Positions 61,451 through 64,000 of a stretch of DNA of 64,000 nucleotides are shown piece by piece. The translations under genes and the position numbers were made by a program. Location: assembly GCF_031932625.1 (NCBI RefSeq), contig NZ_JAVSCK010000001.1:310001-374000 (forward strand). Reading direction: 5' to 3'. The notes beneath the pieces were generated by a model. The model made no database searches, had not been told where the DNA came from, and was given only the letters and a program-made list of their open reading frames with translations. The number at the start of each line of letters is the position of its first letter. Position 1 is the first letter of the stretch. The stretch comes from Hwangdonia seohaensis. Its GTDB lineage: Bacteria > Bacteroidota > Bacteroidia > Flavobacteriales > Flavobacteriaceae.

Positions 61451-61975
61451 ATGAACCTTAAACTTATAAGCCTCATTTGTATTTTTATGATGGTGTCTTC
61501 TTGTAAAAAAACGGAAGAAAACAATCCTGAGGAAGTTAACGATACAGAAATCAAGAGTCAGGGATTATCTGAAAGTGACATCGCAAAACTTGATTTTGCT
61601 GATTTTGGCTTAGACGAAAAAACAGAGCGCGCCATTGAAAACTGGCAAGAATACTACCAACTTCAAGATATTGTAAACAATGTAAAAAAAGGCGATTTAA
61701 TTTATTTCAGCAATAATGAGGAAGCCATTAAAACGCTTTTAACCGATTTAAAAAAGAATATTCCTGCGCCAGTAAATACCTCGGCCACCTTGGCCAGATT
61801 ACAGGTTTTAGACACTAAGGTTTTAAAGTTGGAAAGCTTATATAACCTATCCACCACATCAAAATCGGAGCTTAATGCTACCGTAAAAGAGTTTTTGGTG
61901 GCGGTGTCAAACTTAAACTTCCAAATGAATAAAAAGCTGGAGAAAGACAGCAGAAACATTCAAAAACCCCAGTAA
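61451..61975 (+). CDS. Lipoprotein of unknown function
   Basis: 174 residues. The signal LKLISLICIFMMVSSC ends in a lipobox with Cys18; the mature part is helical and charged (LSESDIAKLDFADFGLDEKTERAIENWQEYYQLQ) with a coiled-coil-like C-terminal half. No family recognised. It lies 119 bp ahead of the M13 peptidase gene on the same strand. Confidence 0.75.
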   Translation: MNLKLISLICIFMMVSSCKKTEENNPEEVNDTEIKSQGLSESDIAKLDFADFGLDEKTERAIENWQEYYQLQDIVNNVKKGDLIYFSNNEEAIKTLLTDLKKNIPAPVNTSATLARLQVLDTKVLKLESLYNLSTTSKSELNATVKEFLVAVSNLNFQMNKKLEKDSRNIQKPQ

Positions 61976-62094
61976 AACACAGGTCTTATTTTCTTAATCT
62001 TTTGTTAAGGTTGTTATAAATAGCATTTTGAAAGTGCTAAATAATAGTACCTTGTGCAACAATTTTTTAAAACTAAATCACTAATTACAAACAC

Positions 62095-64000
62095 ATGAAA
62101 ACCAAATTAAATTCTTTATTTCTATTTAGCGGATTGGCTTTTTTAGGGCTCGTTGCCTGTAAAAACGATGCCAAAAAAGAAACCGCACAAATGGAAACCG
62201 TACCAGGTATTAACCTAGAATACATGGACACCAATGTAAAACCAAATGATGATTTTTTTAGACACGTAAATGGTACTTGGCTGGACAATAACGACATTCC
62301 TTCAGACCGAACCCGTTGGGGAAGTTTTGATGAACTCAGAAAAAAAACAGACGAAGATGCTTTAGCCATTTTAAAATCGGCCATGGCAACCGACAAAGAT
62401 TTGAATACCATTGAGGTTTTACCGGGTTCAGATCAAGAAAAAGCGGTATTTCTCTTCCAATCCATAATGGATACCGTTACCAGAGATGCCCAAGGTATTA
62501 AGCCTATTGAAGCGGTATTGGCTAAAATCGATAACATTAAAAACAGTACCGATTTACAAGATTTTTTAATTGAAACAGCTCCAAAAGGCGGTCGCGCTTT
62601 TTTTGGCTTTGGCGTAGGCGCACATCCTAAAAACAGCAATCTGAACACAGGTTATTTAGGTAATGGCGCATTGGGCTTAAGTCGCGATTATTATGTTGAT
62701 GAGGATGACGACACTAAAGCTAAACGAGAAAAATATCGTGCGCACATTGCCCGTATGTTAAATTTTATCGGTGATTCGGACGAAGAGGCCAAAGCAAATG
62801 CCGATAACATTTTAGCTTTCGAAACCCGAATGGCTAAACCCAGAATGACTAAAGAAGACCGGCGTGATGCCAGAAAAAGATACAATCCTAAATCGATGGA
62901 CGATTTGGCAAAAATGACGCCTTCAATCAATTGGGACGCCTACTTTAAAGGTATTGGCGTTAAGGAATTGGACACCGTTATTGTTACAGACCCCGGATAC
63001 TTTAATGCATTAGAGGGCATTTTAAAAGAAAACAATGTTAACGATTGGAAAAATTATTTACGTTGGACTTTAATTGATGGAAATTCCGGGTTATTATCTA
63101 CCGAAATCGATAAAGCCAATTGGGAGTTTTACAGTAAAGAACTAAGAGGTTCAAAAAAGCAAAGAGACCGGGAAGAGCGTGCTTTAGGAACACTAAACGG
63201 CACTATTGGTGAAGCTTTAGGAAAACTTTATGTGGATAAAAAATTCCCGCCAGAGGCTAAAGCCAAAGCCGAAAAAATGATTAAAAACATTATGCTGGCT
63301 TTTGAAAAAAGAATCGACAACCTCGAATGGATGACGCCTGAAACCAAAGAAAAAGCAAAGGAGAAATTACAAAAAATGAATGTTAAAATAGCCTATCCAG
63401 ACCAATGGAAAGACTATGCTGATCTTGATGTTGAAAGTGTTGAAAATGGCGGCTCGTACTTTAGCAACATGCAAAATGTAAGAGCTTGGAATTTTAAAGA
63501 TGGCTTAAATAAACTCGGAAAACCGGTTGACAAAAGCGAATGGCTTATGGCACCTCAAGTTGTAAACGCCTATTTTATGCCACCGTATAACGAAATTGTT
63601 TTTCCTGCGGCTATTTTACAACCGCCTTTTTATAACTATCAAGCCGATGAAGCTGTAAATTATGGCGGCATTGGCGCTGTAATTGGTCACGAAATATCAC
63701 ATTGTTTCGATGATTCCGGGTCGCGTTACGATGCTGACGGAAACCTAAACAATTGGTGGACCGATGAAGATTTAGAGCAATTTACCACCTTAGGGAAAAA
63801 ACTTTCCGAGCAATACAGCGAAGTTGAAGCTTTACCTGAAACTTTTTTAAATGGTGAGTTTACCTTAGGTGAAAACATTGGAGATTTAGGAGGAATTAAT
63901 GCCGCGTACGATGGTTTGCAATTATATATGGCTGAACATGGCAGACCAGAAAACATTGATGGCTACACACCAGAGCAACGTTTGTTTTTATCGTGGGCAA
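62095..64000 (+). CDS. M13-family zinc metallopeptidase lipoprotein, 3'-truncated by window edge
   Basis: 635 residues are in the window. A lipoprotein signal (SLFLFSGLAFLGLVAC) is followed by the M13 (neprilysin/PepO) pattern: VKPNDDFFRHVNGTWLDNNDIP, then VNAYFMPPYNEIVFPAAILQPPF. The zinc site is His532-Glu533 and His536 (GHEISHCFDD), with Glu593 in ENIGDLGG as the third ligand. About 50 residues, including the final CRVW-type end, lie beyond the window. It likely degrades peptides in the periplasm or at the outer membrane. No stop is reached, which is why the frame is open at 64000. Confidence 0.95.
   Translation, partial: MKTKLNSLFLFSGLAFLGLVACKNDAKKETAQMETVPGINLEYMDTNVKPNDDFFRHVNGTWLDNNDIPSDRTRWGSFDELRKKTDEDALAILKSAMATDKDLNTIEVLPGSDQEKAVFLFQSIMDTVTRDAQGIKPIEAVLAKIDNIKNSTDLQDFLIETAPKGGRAFFGFGVGAHPKNSNLNTGYLGNGALGLSRDYYVDEDDDTKAKREKYRAHIARMLNFIGDSDEEAKANADNILAFETRMAKPRMTKEDRRDARKRYNPKSMDDLAKMTPSINWDAYFKGIGVKELDTVIVTDPGYFNALEGILKENNVNDWKNYLRWTLIDGNSGLLSTEIDKANWEFYSKELRGSKKQRDREERALGTLNGTIGEALGKLYVDKKFPPEAKAKAEKMIKNIMLAFEKRIDNLEWMTPETKEKAKEKLQKMNVKIAYPDQWKDYADLDVESVENGGSYFSNMQNVRAWNFKDGLNKLGKPVDKSEWLMAPQVVNAYFMPPYNEIVFPAAILQPPFYNYQADEAVNYGGIGAVIGHEISHCFDDSGSRYDADGNLNNWWTDEDLEQFTTLGKKLSEQYSEVEALPETFLNGEFTLGENIGDLGGINAAYDGLQLYMAEHGRPENIDGYTPEQRLFLSWA

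Overview
The window reads as chromosome of a marine-type member of the Flavobacteriaceae (Bacteroidota). The evidence is the very A/T-rich intergenic DNA, promoters of the TTG / TAnnTTTG type, few Shine-Dalgarno sites, a type 9 secretion (gliding-type) C-terminal sorting domain, a DNA polymerase III alpha with an N-terminal proofreading exonuclease, a class I ribonucleotide reductase whose ATP-cone sits on NrdB, a ribosomal protein S16 with a long A/E-rich tail, and L-threonine dehydrogenase of the epimerase-like type. Nothing looks like a prophage, plasmid or integrative element. Most genes are core genes; the accessory interest lies in a few regulatory islands.

Layout. 1-9 kb: truncated prolyl oligopeptidase, a short alpha-glucan phosphorylase-like protein whose PLP lysine position is Thr, a membrane-bound AraC/TPR regulator, two lipoproteins and tRNA-Asp. 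9-12.3 kb: DUF58 protein, a short ClpP, thioredoxin, and an AHSA1/ArsR pair with a twin operator. 12.4-14.8 kb: a compact putative regulon of a Cys-cluster MarR regulator (glutaredoxin-like protein, secreted protein, small protein, DUF2024 protein), with three copies of a 15-bp palindrome at the three promoters. 14.8-21 kb: a stand-alone OLD-family ATPase/TOPRIM nuclease directly behind dnaE. 21-29.7 kb: lactonase, rpsP, rimM, trmN-like, glutaryl-CoA dehydrogenase, metallophosphoesterase, GH18 chitinase, and an Fe-S set (Mrp, NifU-like, ferredoxin). 29.8-34.5 kb: Fic protein, a coupled trmB-lysE-alkyltransferase-like operon, and dGTPase.

34.5-45.2 kb is a phosphate-acquisition island: TonB receptor, beta-helix lipoprotein, OprO/P-type porin, PiT transporter with a PhoU-like tail, and a Na/Pi cotransporter with a PhoU-like tail. 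Three of its promoters carry heptamers close to TAACATT at exact 11-bp spacing (7+4+7, the architecture of a Pho box), positioned a whole number of 11-bp turns from the -7 TTTG. A fourth, stronger array lies in an intergenic stretch with no gene on the + strand; about 200 nt further on is a strong orphan + strand terminator. I read this as a candidate phosphate-starvation small RNA, the most novel signal I found.

45.4-64 kb: small metabolic enzymes (yeast-type cytosine deaminase, dCMP deaminase), nrdBA, DUF3109, MarC, a minimal flavoprotein, a 1074-aa T9SS-sorted protein with five 234-bp tandem repeats, a C-terminal processing protease, TPM and HupE/UreJ proteins, L-threonine dehydrogenase, and a 3'-truncated M13 peptidase. 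Three copies of a structured repeat element, with compensatory changes in the closing stem, and several other small hairpin repeats fill the intergenic gaps. All calls come from reading the sequence; no database search was run.
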